Position numbers and translations under genes: made by a program. A stretch of 22,842 nt of DNA from Nanobdellota archaeon (GTDB lineage Archaea > Nanobdellota > Nanobdellia > Pacearchaeales > GW2011-AR1): contig JADFNI010000012.1 in NCBI GenBank assembly GCA_022563455.1, forward strand, positions 1-22,842, given 5' to 3'. Positions 22,533-22,842 of this stretch are shown in pieces. The notes beneath the pieces were generated by a model. It did not search any database and was not told the origin of the DNA. It saw only the letters and a program-made list of their open reading frames with translations. Position 1 is the first letter of the stretch; every line of letters begins with the position of its first letter.

Positions 22533-22842
22533 GAACCAAAACCCTTATTTAACCAAAAATTATAACCACCGGGCCCGGTGGATAACTTATTATATTCAGT
22601 GGCGTACAATTAGTGATATTTTAGCTCCAGGGTCAAAGATTTTAGAGGTCGGAGCTGGTTCTAAAGTAGTTTCCTGGTGGCTTAAAAATCTGGGTTACGA
22701 AGTTATAACTGTTGATAATAATCCTGATATAGAGCCTGATGTTGTAGCAGATATCTCCTCGTTGCCATTTGAAGATAACGCCTTTGACTTGGTTCTGGCT
22801 GCAGAAATTTTAGAGCATTTAGATTTTAACGAAGCGATGACT
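22507..22842 (+). CDS. Class I SAM-dependent methyltransferase, N-terminal part (runs off window)
   Basis: 112 codons are present and the frame is open at the window end. The Rossmann methyltransferase blocks are clear: motif I ILEVGAGSK (about residues 49-57), the acidic loop VITVDNNPD, and motif II/post-II LPFEDNAFDLVLAAEILEHL (about 89-108), typical of the Methyltransf_11 group. The substrate cannot be inferred. The start is uncertain: ATG 22507 would make codons 5-9 (ISNGV) come from the repeat arm; GTG 22531 in the same frame is an alternative. Base use differs from the neighbours: I count 98 G+C in 22561-22800 (41%) against roughly 27-37% in single lines of prf1. This suggests transfer, or a contig join at the repeat. 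Confidence 0.85.
   Translation, partial: MAKEISNGVNQNPYLTKNYNHRARWITYYIQWRTISDILAPGSKILEVGAGSKVVSWWLKNLGYEVITVDNNPDIEPDVVADISSLPFEDNAFDLVLAAEILEHLDFNEAMT
22566..22581. repeat. 16 bp perfect GC-rich palindrome
   Basis: CCACCGGGCCCGGTGG equals its own reverse complement, with no spacer, inside the methyltransferase frame (encoding NHRARW with flanks). It is striking in an AT-rich setting and lies 33 bp after the repeat element. Confidence 0.75.

Noticed and set aside
1..22842. tRNA, rRNA, CRISPR array or replication origin
   Set aside because: I saw no cloverleaf with a conserved T-arm, no regularly spaced direct repeats and no origin-like repeat cluster; every gene-free gap is under about 100 bases.

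Overview
The window (about 22.8 kb, AT-rich) looks like a chromosomal segment of a small-genome DPANN archaeon, most like the Pacearchaeota/Woesearchaeota/Nanoarchaeota group. Archaeal markers are RNA polymerase subunit Rpo11, RadB, archaeal-type Dph2, aRF1 and class III (archaeal type IV pilin) signal peptides. Many genes have a TATA-like box centred about 25 bp before the start codon and no Shine-Dalgarno sequence, as expected for leaderless archaeal mRNAs. The genus-level guess is inference. All three stop codons are used among the 24 complete gene ends (14 TAA, 6 TGA, 4 TAG by my count).

Layout. 1-5.3 kb holds housekeeping genes: the 3' part of rad50, a small MazG-like protein, rpo11, a convergent DUF4389-like membrane protein, an overlapping pyrE-radB pair, dph2 and a nucleoside deoxyribosyltransferase-like gene. 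5.3-8.1 kb (minus strand) holds topA followed by a bcp-type peroxiredoxin that lacks the usual resolving cysteine.

8.2-18.5 kb is a type IV pilus/Tad-like locus. Five overlapping minus-strand genes encode pilin-like proteins, one of them an 806-residue protein with a von Willebrand A domain. Back to back with them on the plus strand are a Lys-tailed membrane protein, a GspE/TadA-type ATPase and two TadB/TadC-like platform proteins. A KaiC-like ATPase follows, then a separately transcribed probable major pilin with an unusually strong promoter and ribosome binding site and a hairpin terminator. I read this as one surface-filament system: ATPase plus two platform proteins assemble pilins made at high level from the separate gene, while the overlapping cluster supplies minor or tip subunits including a MIDAS-bearing adhesin candidate. 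No prepilin peptidase is in the window.

18.5-22.5 kb holds a metallophosphoesterase and valS, which diverge from one symmetric TATA element, and then prf1 (aRF1). prf1 keeps the NIKS and GGQ motifs but stops where domain 3 should begin, and its stop codon abuts a palindromic repeat. Past the repeat begins a compositionally different, partial SAM methyltransferase. This junction (22.45-22.6 kb) and the VWA pilus locus are the two places most worth a second look.
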